NCBI GenBank assembly: GCA_014332815.1 | Contig: JACSZT010000006.1 | Span: 78,950-142,949 of the forward strand | Source of the DNA: Weissella confusa | GTDB lineage: Bacteria; Bacillota; Bacilli; Lactobacillales; Lactobacillaceae | Direction: 5' to 3' | Length of the DNA: 64,000 nt | Shown here: positions 34,178-44,124 of the stretch, in pieces | Layout of the letters: each line of letters begins with the position of its first letter | How positions within the stretch are numbered: the first letter of the stretch is position 1 | The notes under the pieces: model-generated | Database searches by the model: none | What the model saw: the letters and a program-made list of their open reading frames with translations, nothing else | What the model was told of the DNA's origin: nothing | Program-made: the position numbers and the translations under genes

Positions 34178-34486
34178 ATGACCGAAACAAAGACAGAGCG
34201 TTACGTGACGTACGCGGCGTTTGATGATTTTAAGAAGCATGATTTCCAAGAGGTACGGGACGATATCAAGGATATCCGAACTGAGTTAAAGGGGATTCAC
34301 TCTGAAATGAACGACATTCGCATGGATTTATCGGATTTTAAGGGCGAGATGAGGGGAGAATTGAAGTCACTAAATGTCCGTATTGATCAAATCTTTGAGT
34401 CACTGAAGTTCTATAAGATGATGATTGTTGTTTTATTTCTTACGCCCTTGGTTGATCGCATGATATCGTTCTTCTTTGAACACTAG
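34178..34486 (+). CDS. Small coiled-coil protein with C-terminal membrane tail
   Basis: A 102-residue protein: a charged, heptad-like helix (~15-75: DFKKHDFQEVRDDIKDIRTELKGIH and onward) followed by a hydrophobic segment (MMIVVLFLTPLVDRMISFFF, ~80-99). The layout resembles phage holin-associated XhlA-like or tail-anchored proteins, but no cell-lysis genes are near. GAGGAGGAGACG precedes the ATG at 34178; an in-frame upstream ATG at 34139 is less well placed. Function unknown. Confidence 0.65.
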   Translation: MTETKTERYVTYAAFDDFKKHDFQEVRDDIKDIRTELKGIHSEMNDIRMDLSDFKGEMRGELKSLNVRIDQIFESLKFYKMMIVVLFLTPLVDRMISFFFEH

Positions 34487-34495
34487 TCTTTCACC

Positions 34496-34524
34496 TTGAT
34501 TTTCAAAGCAAATAACCGTACAAT
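34496..34524 (+). promoter_or_regulatory. Promoter of the valS T-box transcript
   Basis: TTGATT (34496-34501), 17-bp spacer, TACAAT (34519-34524). It places the transcript start near 34531, just before the T-box stem I. Confidence 0.75.
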
Positions 34525-34539
34525 TACGTTTATAGCAAT

Positions 34540-34774
34540 GCACTAAAAAGTAAGTCAATGAGGATTGTGCAGCGAGTGCGCGGTTGGTGAAAAGCGCATC
34601 AAAATTCTTGACTGAAGGTAGTTAGTGGGCCTTGCCGGTGAAATTGTAGTAGTCGGTAACGTGAGAAACGCGTTAAGTTCTAACGAGATAGCGGGAGAAG
34701 TCCCGTTAAATCAGGTGGTACCGCGATTAAGTCGCCCTGATCATACAGTTATTGTATGGTCAGGGCGTTTTTTA
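34540..34774 (+). promoter_or_regulatory. T-box riboswitch (tRNA-Val sensing) of valS
   Basis: Leader RNA that reads tRNA charging. Seen are a stem I with the terminal GGTTGGTGAAAAG region (GNUG motif), a GTCAA/TTGAC helix with AGTAA on its 5' side (specifier-loop type), the T-box AGGTGGTACCGCG (34713-34725) and the competing terminator at 34733-34774. Val codons GTA and GTT lie in GAAGGTAGTTAG on the 3' side of the specifier loop; which is the specifier is not resolved. Uncharged tRNA-Val should favour antitermination and valS expression. Confidence 0.93.
34733..34774 (+). terminator. T-box-controlled terminator
   Basis: CGCCCTGA.CATACA pairs with TGTATG.TCAGGGCG, followed by six T; its 5' arm is next to the T-box sequence. 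Confidence 0.9.
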
Positions 34775-34827
34775 TTGCTCGCCATATCGTTACACAAATA
34801 GAGATTATGTTATAAGGAGAATTTCAC

Positions 34828-37491
34828 ATGCGCGAAATTGATATGCCTGGAAAGTATGACGCGTCAGCTGTTGAAGCTGGCCGTTACGATAAGTGGGTAC
34901 AAGAAAACCGCTTTAAGCCATCAGGAAACGATAAGGCTCGTCCTTACTCAATCGTTATTCCACCACCAAACGTTACGGGTAAGTTGCACTTGGGACACGC
35001 TTGGGACACGACGTTGCAAGATATGATTATCCGTCAAAAGCGTATGCAAGGATTTGACACGTTGTGGTTGCCAGGAATGGACCACGCCGGAATCGCTACA
35101 CAAGCTAAGGTTGAACAACGTTTGGCTGAACAAGGCATTTCACGTTACGACTTGGGTCGCGAAAAGTTCGTTGACCAAGTTTGGGACTGGAAGAACGAAT
35201 ACGCTGCTACCATCAAGTCACAATGGGGTAAGATGGGACTTTCTTTGGACTACTCACGTGAGCGTTTCACGTTGGACGAAGGATTGTCAGAAGCCGTTCG
35301 CAAGGTCTTTGTGACGTTGTACGAAAAGGGCTTGATCTACCGTGGTGAGTACATCATCAACTGGGATCCTAAGGCTCGTACGGCTTTGTCAGATATCGAA
35401 GTTATCCACCAAGACGATGAAGGTGCTTTCTACCACGTTAAGTACCCATTCGTTGAAGAAGGTGTCACTTACGATGGTAAGGACTACATTGAAATTGCAA
35501 CGACGCGTCCTGAAACGATGTTTGGTGACGTTGCTGTTGCTGTTCACCCATCAGACGAACGCTACAAGGATTTGGTTGGTAAGATGGTTCGCGTACCACT
35601 TGTTGGTCGCGAGATTCCTATTATCGCCGACGAATACGTTGACCCAGAGTTTGGTTCAGGAATGGTTAAGATTACACCAGCCCACGACCCTAACGACTTT
35701 GGTGTTGGTAACCGCCACAACTTGGAGCGTATCAACACAATGAACGAAGATGCATCAATGAACGAGCGTGCCGGCAAGTATGTTGGTATGGATCGCTTTG
35801 ATGCACGTAAGGCCATTGTTGATGACTTGCAAGCTGAAGGTTGGATGCTTGAGATTGAGCCAATCGTTCACTCAGTTGGTCACTCAGAGCGTACTGGTGT
35901 GCCAGTTGAGTCACGTTTGTCAACGCAATGGTTCGTTAAGATGAAGCCATTGGCTGAGCAAGCTTTGGACATGCAAAAGTCAGACGACCGCGTTGACTTC
36001 TACCCACCACGTTTCGAAGATACCTTCACGCGTTGGATGGACAACATCCACGACTGGGTTATCTCACGTCAACTATGGTGGGGACACCAAATCCCAGCTT
36101 GGTACCACAAGCAAACGGGTGAGATGTACGTTGGTATGGAAGCACCTGAAGATATCGAAAACTGGGAGCAAGACTCTGACGTTTTGGATACGTGGTTCTC
36201 ATCAGCTTTGTGGCCATTCTCAACGATGGGCTGGCCTGATGAAGACGCTGAAGACTTCAAGCGTTACTTCCCAACAAACACGTTGGTTACGGGATACGAC
36301 ATCATCTTCTTCTGGGTTGCTCGTATGATGTTCCAATCAAAGGAATTCACGGGTCGTCGTCCATTTAAGAACGTTTTGATTCACGGCTTGATTCGTGACG
36401 AACAAGGACGCAAGATGTCAAAGTCATTGGGTAACGGAATTGACCCAATGGATGTCATCGAGAAGTACGGTGCCGATGCATTGCGCTGGTTCTTGGCAAC
36501 TGGTTCAACGCCAGGTTTGGACGTTCGTTTCTCATACACGAAGATGGACTCAGCTTGGAACTTCATCAACAAGATTTGGAACGCTTCACGTTACGTTATC
36601 ATGAACTTGGATGACGAAACGAAGGCCGAATTGCCTGCTGACTTGTCAGTTTTGACGTTGGCCGACAAGTGGATTTTGTCACGTTTGAACGAGACAATTG
36701 CTTCAGTAACGAAGAACTTTGATAAGTTCGAGTTCGGTGAAGCTGGACGTTCATTGTACAACTTCATCTGGAACGACTTCGCCGACTGGTACATCGAGAT
36801 GACCAAGGAAACGTTGAACGGAAATGATGAGGCTGCTAAGAAGAACGTGCAAGCAGTTTTGGCATACGTTTTGGACAACACATTGCGTTTGCTACACCCA
36901 ATCATGCCATTCGTAACGGAAGCTATCTGGCAAGAGATGCCACATGACGGTGAGTCAATCGTGGTTGCTGCTTACCCAGAAGTGAAGGCTGAATTGGACA
37001 ACCCAACGGCTGAAGCTGACTTCCAAAGCTTGACTGACTTGATCAAGGCCGTTCGTACCATCCGTACGGAAGCTAACGCACCAATGTCAACCGAAATCGA
37101 CGTTTTGATCAAGACATCAGATGAGAACTTGGCCCGCATCTTTGATGAAAACTCAGACTACATCAACCGCTTTGTAAAGCCAAAGTCACTTGAAATTTCT
37201 GCTGATGTAGCTGCACCAAAGTTGGCTATGACGCAAATTATTTCTGGTGCTGAAGTCTACGTGCCGTTGGAAGAGTTGATTGATTTGGACGAAGAAATCG
37301 CCCGTTTGCAAGGTGACTTGAAGAAGTTTGCTGGTGAAGTTAAGCGCGCTGAAGGTAAGTTGGGTAACGAGAAGTTCGTGAACAACGCCCCTGAAGCTGT
37401 TGTTGCGGAAGAACGCGAGAAGTTGGCTGACTGGCAAGCTAAGTTGGCAGCGACTGAATCACGTTTGGAAGAGTTGAAGTCAGCTAAGTAA
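34828..37491 (+). CDS. valS: Valyl-tRNA synthetase
   Basis: An 887-residue class Ia aminoacyl-tRNA synthetase. HIGH motif HLGHAWD (~54), the CP1 editing domain with [17 protein letters not shown] and the Thr-rich site, [15 protein letters not shown] (~529), and the C-terminal coiled coil ([24 protein letters not shown]...) that is specific to ValRS. AAGGAG precedes the ATG. Codon use is strongly biased. Expression is controlled by the upstream T-box. Confidence 0.97.
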   Translation: MREIDMPGKYDASAVEAGRYDKWVQENRFKPSGNDKARPYSIVIPPPNVTGKLHLGHAWDTTLQDMIIRQKRMQGFDTLWLPGMDHAGIATQAKVEQRLAEQGISRYDLGREKFVDQVWDWKNEYAATIKSQWGKMGLSLDYSRERFTLDEGLSEAVRKVFVTLYEKGLIYRGEYIINWDPKARTALSDIEVIHQDDEGAFYHVKYPFVEEGVTYDGKDYIEIATTRPETMFGDVAVAVHPSDERYKDLVGKMVRVPLVGREIPIIADEYVDPEFGSGMVKITPAHDPNDFGVGNRHNLERINTMNEDASMNERAGKYVGMDRFDARKAIVDDLQAEGWMLEIEPIVHSVGHSERTGVPVESRLSTQWFVKMKPLAEQALDMQKSDDRVDFYPPRFEDTFTRWMDNIHDWVISRQLWWGHQIPAWYHKQTGEMYVGMEAPEDIENWEQDSDVLDTWFSSALWPFSTMGWPDEDAEDFKRYFPTNTLVTGYDIIFFWVARMMFQSKEFTGRRPFKNVLIHGLIRDEQGRKMSKSLGNGIDPMDVIEKYGADALRWFLATGSTPGLDVRFSYTKMDSAWNFINKIWNASRYVIMNLDDETKAELPADLSVLTLADKWILSRLNETIASVTKNFDKFEFGEAGRSLYNFIWNDFADWYIEMTKETLNGNDEAAKKNVQAVLAYVLDNTLRLLHPIMPFVTEAIWQEMPHDGESIVVAAYPEVKAELDNPTAEADFQSLTDLIKAVRTIRTEANAPMSTEIDVLIKTSDENLARIFDENSDYINRFVKPKSLEISADVAAPKLAMTQIISGAEVYVPLEELIDLDEEIARLQGDLKKFAGEVKRAEGKLGNEKFVNNAPEAVVAEEREKLADWQAKLAATESRLEELKSAK

Positions 37492-37606
37492 TCAGATTGT
37501 TACGTCTAAAGGCTTGCAGGATGCGAGTTTTTGGAGTAATATCTTATATATTGTTAATAACGAATTTAAGCTGTTCGTCGTTACAATGCTAGTTAAATTA
37601 CACCTG

Positions 37607-37648
37607 TAAAGGCGCTGTCTATTTCGATAGATGGCGCCTTTACTTTTT
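37607..37648 (+). terminator. Terminator after valS
   Basis: TAAAGGCGC.GTCTAT pairs with ATAGATGGCGCCTTTA around TTCG, followed by CTTTTT. Confidence 0.88.
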
Positions 37649-37720
37649 GCCTAAAAAATGCACCAGAAAAATGCCGGTGTGATACGATATTGCTAATGAA
37701 AAACGGAAGAAGGCGACATC

Positions 37721-39034
37721 ATGATTGAACTGAACACAGCAGCGGACGCGATTGCGTATATTCATGGTCGACACAAGTGGAAGAAGACCCCTAGTTTTGA
37801 TCGCATTAATGCTTTATTAGACCGTTTGGGTCACCCAGAACGTGCGTCTAAGTATGTGCATGTGACGGGGACGAATGGTAAAGGATCGACTAGCAAGATG
37901 ATTGCGCAATTATTGCGTGCGGCTGGCTTGACGGTGGGGATGTTCACGTCGCCATTTATTTTGCAATTCAATGAACGTGTACAAGGGAATGACGGTAATA
38001 TTCCGGATGATATTTTGTTGGATATTATGCGTCGCATCGCACCAATCACTGAAGTGCTAGACGAAGAGTTGCCTCAGGGTGGTCCGACCGAGTTTGAGAC
38101 GTTGACAGCGATGATGTTTGTGTATTTTGCTGAGCACCCTGTTGATGTCGTTGTATTGGAAGTCGGTATCGGTGGTACCTGGGATACGACTGAAGTGATT
38201 CCAGATAAGTTGGTATCGGTTATCACGACAGTTGGCTTAGATCACATGCAAGTGTTAGGAAACACGCTTGCTGAGATTGCGACGCAAAAGTCGGGCATCA
38301 TTGCGCGTCAACGTCCGGTTGTGACTGGCCGATTGCCTGAAGAAGCCCAACAAGTTGTGACAAACGTGGCCAATGCTCTGGGTGCGCCGCTGTATCGCTT
38401 GGGGGATGAGTTTGAAGCCGAGATGTTGCCAAGCCAAACAAGTTGGGGTGAGACCTTCGACTTCGCGGGTGTTCACGAGTTTAAGGATGTTTTTGTGGAT
38501 TTGATGGGTAATTATCAAATTGATAATGCCGGGGTTGCCCTTGAAGCAGCAAGTTTAGTGGTCGATGAATTGGGTGTGCCACTGACAGCTGAAATGGTAG
38601 CAAAGGCCTTGCAAACAGTGACGTGGCCGGTACGGTTTGAACGTGTTTCAGAGCAACCGTTGACCGTCTTGGATGGCGCCCACAATCAACACGGGGTTGA
38701 TGCATTGGCTGAAACGTTACGGACGCGTTTTGCGGATAAGCAGATTCACGTCATTTTCGGTGCATTGGCCGATAAGAACTATTCAGCAATGTTACATACG
38801 TTGGCAGATTTACCCAATGTTGATTTGCACGTCACGCACTTCCAAAATCCGGGTGCTCGCGTCGCACTTGATCCAACGGAAGCAGCACGCCAAGTGACGG
38901 GGCATGATGTCACGGTTCATGAATCTTGGCGAGAAGCTTATCGCACAATCGCTGATGCAATGGGTCCTGATGATATGATTTTGTTCACAGGTTCGTTATA
39001 TTTTGTTTCAGAAGTGCGCATGGGTTGGGCTTAG
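37721..39034 (+). CDS. folC: Folylpolyglutamate / dihydrofolate synthase
   Basis: A 437-residue Mur-ligase-like enzyme adding glutamate to folates. It shows the P-loop VTGTNGKGST (~48-57), SPFILQFNERVQ, EVGIGGTWDTTEV and LDGAHNQHGVDAL. GAAGAAGGCGAC precedes the ATG. The valS-folC order is conserved in Firmicutes. Dihydrofolate synthase activity is likely only if de novo folate genes exist elsewhere. Confidence 0.94.
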   Translation: MIELNTAADAIAYIHGRHKWKKTPSFDRINALLDRLGHPERASKYVHVTGTNGKGSTSKMIAQLLRAAGLTVGMFTSPFILQFNERVQGNDGNIPDDILLDIMRRIAPITEVLDEELPQGGPTEFETLTAMMFVYFAEHPVDVVVLEVGIGGTWDTTEVIPDKLVSVITTVGLDHMQVLGNTLAEIATQKSGIIARQRPVVTGRLPEEAQQVVTNVANALGAPLYRLGDEFEAEMLPSQTSWGETFDFAGVHEFKDVFVDLMGNYQIDNAGVALEAASLVVDELGVPLTAEMVAKALQTVTWPVRFERVSEQPLTVLDGAHNQHGVDALAETLRTRFADKQIHVIFGALADKNYSAMLHTLADLPNVDLHVTHFQNPGARVALDPTEAARQVTGHDVTVHESWREAYRTIADAMGPDDMILFTGSLYFVSEVRMGWA

Positions 39035-39050
39035 TTTTTGTAAGCGGGTT

Positions 39051-39059
39051 TGGTATACT
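39051..39059 (+). promoter_or_regulatory. Extended -10 promoter of the glycosyltransferase pair
   Basis: TGG-TATACT in the gap after folC, 35 bases before the ATG at 39094; the -35 region is poor. Confidence 0.5.
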
Positions 39060-39093
39060 TAGCCTAATAAAACTAGTTAAAGAGGGTATTGCG

Positions 39094-41025
39094 ATGAACT
39101 TTTTCGTAAACGAGGGCCTCGCTGCGCAAGGTTCAGGAATTGAACACGCACAGGTACAACGTGGTAAGTTGTTCCGTAAGAATGGACAATCATTCAAAAT
39201 TGTCACGCGTGTGTTTAATCCAAATGGGCACCGAGACTTGCTAGCGTGGGGATTGAACGATGCTGAAGTAATCAATATGTATGATTACTACGCACATACT
39301 GAATATGTGCCGGATCGCATTTTGACGGCGCAAGATGTTGAGTGGGGCGGCCGTCCGGTGGCGATTGTTGAACAATTGCCTGATACCCCAGACACATACA
39401 TGGCCTATGAGGATGAAAACCGTACCCGTTTCTTGGGTCGAATTCACGTCGATTTGCAACACGAATCACGTGTCACGATGGTTGAAGTATTCGAACACTT
39501 TGGTAACTTGTTCCGCGTCGATTCATATGACTCACGTGGCTTCATTTCACGTCAGCAATACATCGACCCAGATGGTACGCCAAATACCAACGTCTTTGTT
39601 GATCGCAAGGGTCGCCCTGTGATTGAAGAATATCTTCGTCGCAAGGCGCCTCGTGGTTCAGAAACGCTGGTCATGAACCGTAAGCATATCGATAGCCAAA
39701 ACCAATTGGCTGAGAACGCACAAATGTCAGGGCAAGAATTTGAAGCCAAGCCATTTGAAGCGCCACAATTTGTAAACTATGTGTCAGGATATCGTTTGAT
39801 TAAGCCAAATGGCATGACGTATATCTTTGATTCATTTGATGAATTGACGGCTGAGTTCGTTAACGATTTGAATAACGACTTCTTCTCAGAGGATGCGCCA
39901 AACATCTTCATCATGGACCGTACGACGGCTGCCGATGAAGGCTTGTTGAAGTTGGGTCGGCCTGCATACATTGGCTTCCACTTGCACAATTTGCATGCCT
40001 CAGACACGCGTGATGTCATGACGACTGATGAGAACAATAATTACGAGTTCGACTTCATGCACATCAATGATTACCAAGCGGTTATTTCAGCGATGCCACG
40101 TCAAACGGCGGACGTTGTGGCGCGTTACGCACCAAAGGCAACGCCATTCACGATTCCAGTTGGTGTGGTACCAGCTGAAATTCGTGAAGCTGACCGTGTG
40201 CCAATGGCTGACCGTCAACCAAATTCAGTGTTGATGATTGTTCGTCGCGCACCAGACAAGCGCCCAGCCGCGGTTGCTGAAGCGTTGATGATTGCTAACC
40301 AAAAGCAACCTGGTTTGAATGCACACTTGGATGTCTACGGTTACTTCGATAACACGGGTAACAACAAGACGAATAAGGACTTGTTGCGTTTGTTCGATAA
40401 GTACGGACTAGAAAAGCCAACCATGTACGATGAAAAGGGCGCCGAAACGACGGATTTGAATCAAGTGCGTCGTTTGGAATCACCGGTTGTAACGTTGCAT
40501 GATTATGTGACTGACCGTGATGAGTTGTACGCTATTCACCGTTCACACCAAGTTTATGGATTGGCTTCAATGATGGAAGGGTTCAACATTTCAATGATGG
40601 AAGCCATGGCAAACGGTATGCCTGGTGTTTCAACGAACGTGAACTACGGACCAAACGATTTGATTATCGATGGCGAGAACGGTTACCTAACAAAGTGGGC
40701 ACCTGAGGGTCAAGAAGACCAATTCGTAACGGAAATGGCCGACCGCTTCCTTGAGTTATTTAATGATCCTGAAAAGTTGCAAGCTTTCTCTGATGCTGCA
40801 TACGACCACAGTGACCGTTACTACGAAGAAGCTGTTTGGCAAGCATGGCAAGGTTTGCTAGCTGATGCTGATAAGCGTTGGCCAGCCATGGCTGAACAAG
40901 CACATTCCCTTTCTAATGTTGGTGTTGGTCTTGGTGGAACGACGATGACAGCCTACACACTTGGTAATCGCAGTGATGAAGTGACGATTAACGGCATTTC
41001 AGGCGACAAGTACTTGGCAGATTAA
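39094..41025 (+). CDS. GT4-type glycosyltransferase with N-terminal DUF1975-like domain (TarM/TagE/GtfA group)
   Basis: A 643-residue cytoplasmic glycosyltransferase. The N-terminus (MNFFVNEGLAAQGSGIEHAQ) and the beta-rich add-on region (~30-215) match the extended domain of TarM, TagE and GtfA-type enzymes; the GT-B C-terminal half has the donor-site EX7E motif (Glu in MMEGFNISMMEAMANG, ~495 and ~503) and VYGLASMMEGF. Relatives glycosylate wall teichoic acid (TarM, TagE) or Ser-rich adhesins (GtfA). The ATG at 39094 follows AAAGAGGG; the open frame upstream overlaps folC. It is followed 15 bases later by a stand-alone homologue of its N-terminal domain. The acceptor is unknown: no teichoic-acid or SecA2 genes are nearby. 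Confidence 0.85.
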   Translation: MNFFVNEGLAAQGSGIEHAQVQRGKLFRKNGQSFKIVTRVFNPNGHRDLLAWGLNDAEVINMYDYYAHTEYVPDRILTAQDVEWGGRPVAIVEQLPDTPDTYMAYEDENRTRFLGRIHVDLQHESRVTMVEVFEHFGNLFRVDSYDSRGFISRQQYIDPDGTPNTNVFVDRKGRPVIEEYLRRKAPRGSETLVMNRKHIDSQNQLAENAQMSGQEFEAKPFEAPQFVNYVSGYRLIKPNGMTYIFDSFDELTAEFVNDLNNDFFSEDAPNIFIMDRTTAADEGLLKLGRPAYIGFHLHNLHASDTRDVMTTDENNNYEFDFMHINDYQAVISAMPRQTADVVARYAPKATPFTIPVGVVPAEIREADRVPMADRQPNSVLMIVRRAPDKRPAAVAEALMIANQKQPGLNAHLDVYGYFDNTGNNKTNKDLLRLFDKYGLEKPTMYDEKGAETTDLNQVRRLESPVVTLHDYVTDRDELYAIHRSHQVYGLASMMEGFNISMMEAMANGMPGVSTNVNYGPNDLIIDGENGYLTKWAPEGQEDQFVTEMADRFLELFNDPEKLQAFSDAAYDHSDRYYEEAVWQAWQGLLADADKRWPAMAEQAHSLSNVGVGLGGTTMTAYTLGNRSDEVTINGISGDKYLAD

Positions 41026-41040
41026 TAAGGAGTGAAACTC

Positions 41041-41742
41041 ATGAATTTATATTTGGATAATTCTAACTTGCCAACGCTTGACCCTAATATTGCTGCGCAA
41101 GTTAAGACAGACCGCGAGAATGGCGTTGATGTAAAGCAAGTGGTGCGTGGGTACTACCCTGATCAACACATGCATTTAGCGAACCACGGTTTGCCAGATG
41201 ATGCTTTGTTGAACATGTACGATGTCTTCCAAAAGGCAACGGATGTGGAAACAAAGACGGTTCACTACCGTCACAACCCACAAATCGACAAGGCCCGTTA
41301 CCACTTGGATGGGTTGGACTGGGGGATGGCACAAGCGCGTCGTTTTGGGACAACTTATGGTCGTAATGTCATCGACATTGATTTGTTCCCAGGCAACCCT
41401 GGCGGTACGACGTCAATGTTGCACTATGTCGACCGCAATGATAACACGGCCGTTACAGATATCTGGGACTGGCGTGGCTTTAAGTCAGCAACGCGTTATT
41501 ATCAAACGACGGGAAATGTATCGAACATCATTTTCTACACACCAACTGGTGATATTGCAGCCCGTGCGTCATTTATGTGGCAACACCTAGAAGGCAAGCC
41601 AAACACTGAGTGGCCATTGGTGCAAACGTCATTGGAAGTATTGGATTATGACGGTGAGCATTTGTGGTTTGAGAGTGAAATGCATGCATGGGAGTATTTC
41701 GTGCAACACGAGCAACAAAAGCGAAACGCAGCGTTGCGTTAA
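41041..41742 (+). CDS. Stand-alone homologue of the glycosyltransferase N-terminal add-on domain
   Basis: A 233-residue protein lacking any GT-B catalytic half. It aligns with the N-terminal domain of the preceding enzyme: VVRGYYPDQHMHLANHGLPD with VTRVFNPNGHRDLLAWGLND, LLNMYDVFQKATDV with VINMYDYYAHTEYV, and WDWRGFKSATRYY with YDSRGFISRQQYI. It probably folds as the same beta-rich domain and could bind the enzyme or its acceptor, as GtfB does for GtfA (inference). GGAGTG lies 8 bases before the ATG at 41041. Same transcript as the glycosyltransferase, ending at the terminator at 41757. Confidence 0.8.
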   Translation: MNLYLDNSNLPTLDPNIAAQVKTDRENGVDVKQVVRGYYPDQHMHLANHGLPDDALLNMYDVFQKATDVETKTVHYRHNPQIDKARYHLDGLDWGMAQARRFGTTYGRNVIDIDLFPGNPGGTTSMLHYVDRNDNTAVTDIWDWRGFKSATRYYQTTGNVSNIIFYTPTGDIAARASFMWQHLEGKPNTEWPLVQTSLEVLDYDGEHLWFESEMHAWEYFVQHEQQKRNAALR

Positions 41743-41756
41743 TAACAAACAATTAA

Positions 41757-41788
41757 GAGCATCTGACAGTTACTGTCGGGTGCTTTTT
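41757..41788 (+). terminator. Terminator of the glycosyltransferase pair
   Basis: GCATC.GACAG pairs with CTGTC.GGTGC, followed by five T. Confidence 0.85.
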
Positions 41789-41886
41789 AATTTCCACATG
41801 CGACAAACTTGCACTTTCTGTTACACTAGTAAATGAGATTTAGGCAATGCCTTGGACGCAGGGTGTTGAGACGGAGAAGAATAATC

Positions 41887-43845
41887 ATGATTATTTTGCA
41901 AGCAAGTAATGTTGCACGCCGTTTTAGTGGTGTAACATTTTTTGAAAATATTTCGATGCAGATTCAAGATAAAGGACGCGTTGGATTGGTTGGCCGCAAT
42001 GGTGCCGGTAAGTCAACGCTCTTGAAGATGCTAATCGGTGAAACGCAACCTGATGAAGGTACGATTTCAATGAAGAAGGGTATCAAGTTGGCTTACTTGG
42101 CGCAGAACTCAGGACTGGATTCTGATTTGTCTGTGTACAATGAGATGCTTGATGCATTTTCTGATGTCATTGCATTGGAAAAGAAGATGCGCGACATGGA
42201 GACGAAGATTGCTTCGGCTACTGATTACGAGAGTGATGAGTATGCAAGTTTGCTATCTGCTTATGACCAAGCGCAACACGATTTTAGTGAGAAGAATGGT
42301 TACGGTTACGAAGCGACGATTCGTTCCGTTTTGCATGGATTTGGTTTTGATGAGTCATTCTATGATCAAAAGATTCAATCATTGTCTGGTGGACAGCGCA
42401 CGCGTTTGGCGATTGCCAAGCAACTGTTGGAAACGCCTGACTTGTTGATTCTTGACGAGCCAACCAACCACTTGGACATGCAAACGTTGGCTTGGTTGGA
42501 GCAATATTTGCAAAACTACCAAGGCGCGTTGTTGATTGTTTCCCACGACCGTTACTTCTTGGACCGCGTGGTTACGGAAATTTATGACATGCACTCAGGT
42601 GTCTTGGATCATTACACAGGTAACTATTCACGCTTCATGGAATTGAAGGCGGCAAAGGTTCTACAAGAGCAAAAGGCTTTCGATAAGCAGCAAGAAGAGA
42701 TTGCCAAGTTGGAAGACTTCGTTAACCGTAATATTGTGCGTGCGTCAACGACGAAGCGTGCGCAATCACGTCGCAAGCAACTTGAACGCATGGAACGCTT
42801 GGAAGCGCCAAAGAATGAATCTGGTGTTGCACACATTCAATTCTCAGCTGATGAAGAATCTGGAAACGAAGTGATGCGCGTCAACGAAGTGAAGTTGGGC
42901 TATGACCTAGCGAATGTATTGGCGGACCACGTTAATATTGAAGTTGATAAGCAACACGCTGTCGCTTTGGTTGGACCAAACGGTATTGGTAAGTCAACGT
43001 TGATTAAGACGATTTTGGGTAAGTTGCCTTTGTTGGCCGGTGAAATCAAGCTTGGTGCCAATGTTGAGGTTGGTTACTATGACCAGGAGCAACAAACGCT
43101 TGATCCAAAGAAGTCAGTTTTGAACACGATTTGGGATGAACACCCAACGATGCCAGAACGTGACGTCCGTTCGATTTTGGGTTCATTTATGTTCTCAGGT
43201 GAAGCGGTTGATAAGTTGGTTTCTGCCTTGTCAGGTGGTGAGCGTGCGCGCTTGCTATTGACGAAGTTGTCATTGCAACATGCTAACTTCTTGATTCTCG
43301 ATGAGCCAACCAATCACTTGGACATTGATTCTCGTGAAGTGTTGGAAACGGCGTTGAACGAATACAACGGAACGATTTTCTTCGTTTCTCACGACCGTTA
43401 CTTCATTAACTCAGTTGCGACGGAAGTGGTCGAGCTGTCACCAAACGGGACGCGCTTCTTTGATGGTGACTACGATTACTACCTAGAGAAGACGGCTGGT
43501 GAGCAAACAGAAACGCATCGTGCAAAGGCTAGTTTTGAAACGACGGCCGAATACGAAGAAGCAACTGCTAAGGAAGTTGAGACGTTGTCACGTGAAGAGC
43601 GTAAGGAACGTCAAAAGGAGCAACGTAAGTACGAACGTGCGGTTGCTGCGACTGAAGAAGAAATGGCTGGTTTGAACGATAAGCGCGATGCATTGAATGC
43701 TGAATTGAATGATCCGGCAAACGGTGCTGACTTGGGTAAGTTGACGGACTTGTCAAAGGAAATTGCGGACATCGATGCACAATTAGCTGAAGTCGAAGAA
43801 CGCTGGACAGAAGCAAGTATGGCGTTGGAAGAATTTGATATTTAA
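41887..43845 (+). CDS. ABC-F family ATPase (YdiF type)
   Basis: A 652-residue soluble twin-ATPase of the ABC-F class, which acts on the ribosome rather than in a membrane. NBD1 has Walker A GRNGAGKST (~36), LSGGQRTRLA and LILDEPTNHLD; NBD2 has GPNGIGKST (~363), LSGGERARLLL and DEPTNHLD. Between them is the interdomain helix pair (LQEQKAFDKQQEEIAKLEDFVNRNIVRA), and a C-terminal coiled coil (~560-650) follows, as in YdiF. The ATG at 41887 follows GGAGAAG; an upstream in-frame ATG gives an Arg-rich extension and is rejected. An antibiotic-resistance role is not implied. Confidence 0.92.
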   Translation: MIILQASNVARRFSGVTFFENISMQIQDKGRVGLVGRNGAGKSTLLKMLIGETQPDEGTISMKKGIKLAYLAQNSGLDSDLSVYNEMLDAFSDVIALEKKMRDMETKIASATDYESDEYASLLSAYDQAQHDFSEKNGYGYEATIRSVLHGFGFDESFYDQKIQSLSGGQRTRLAIAKQLLETPDLLILDEPTNHLDMQTLAWLEQYLQNYQGALLIVSHDRYFLDRVVTEIYDMHSGVLDHYTGNYSRFMELKAAKVLQEQKAFDKQQEEIAKLEDFVNRNIVRASTTKRAQSRRKQLERMERLEAPKNESGVAHIQFSADEESGNEVMRVNEVKLGYDLANVLADHVNIEVDKQHAVALVGPNGIGKSTLIKTILGKLPLLAGEIKLGANVEVGYYDQEQQTLDPKKSVLNTIWDEHPTMPERDVRSILGSFMFSGEAVDKLVSALSGGERARLLLTKLSLQHANFLILDEPTNHLDIDSREVLETALNEYNGTIFFVSHDRYFINSVATEVVELSPNGTRFFDGDYDYYLEKTAGEQTETHRAKASFETTAEYEEATAKEVETLSREERKERQKEQRKYERAVAATEEEMAGLNDKRDALNAELNDPANGADLGKLTDLSKEIADIDAQLAEVEERWTEASMALEEFDI

Positions 43846-43852
43846 TGAGGCG

Positions 43853-43888
43853 GGAGCTGGCACTTTTACGGGTGTCAGCTCCTTTTCT
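43853..43888 (+). terminator. Terminator after the ABC-F gene
   Basis: GGAGCTGGCAC pairs with GTGTCAGCTCC, followed by TTTTCTT. Confidence 0.88.
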
Positions 43889-44012
43889 TAATGATTGCGT
43901 TTTCATTTTAAAGTGACTTTTAATGACTTTGTGTTAGTTATCACACTTAGAAATTCAGGATTGACGCAGTTTGCACGGAATTCAATTTGCTATTGTGAAA
44001 ACAGTCTAAATC

Positions 44013-44033
44013 TTTGTCAAATTAGTTGACAAA
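44013..44033. promoter_or_regulatory. Palindromic operator candidate upstream of the MFS exporter
   Basis: TTTGTCAA-ATTAG-TTGACAAA is a perfect 8-bp inverted repeat; its right arm contains a consensus -35 TTGACA (44026-44031). A repressor bound here would block the promoter. No TetR or MarR gene is adjacent. The rest of 43889-44124 shows AT-rich leader sequence and no gene. Confidence 0.55.
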
Positions 44034-44124
44034 AACCCTTGATTTTAAAAATTTAGAAGTTTAAACTAACTCTTGCTGAATAAATGATAGCAATTATAAA
44101 AAATAAACTAATTTGGAGGACGAA

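Noticed and set aside
41887-43845. Antibiotic-resistance ABC-F (Vga/Msr type)
   Set aside because: The long C-terminal coiled coil and domain order fit housekeeping YdiF-type proteins; nothing specific to resistance subfamilies is visible.
43889-44012. Gene in the gap before the MFS exporter
   Set aside because: Only very short frames; AT-rich sequence with partial repeats and no ribosome site.
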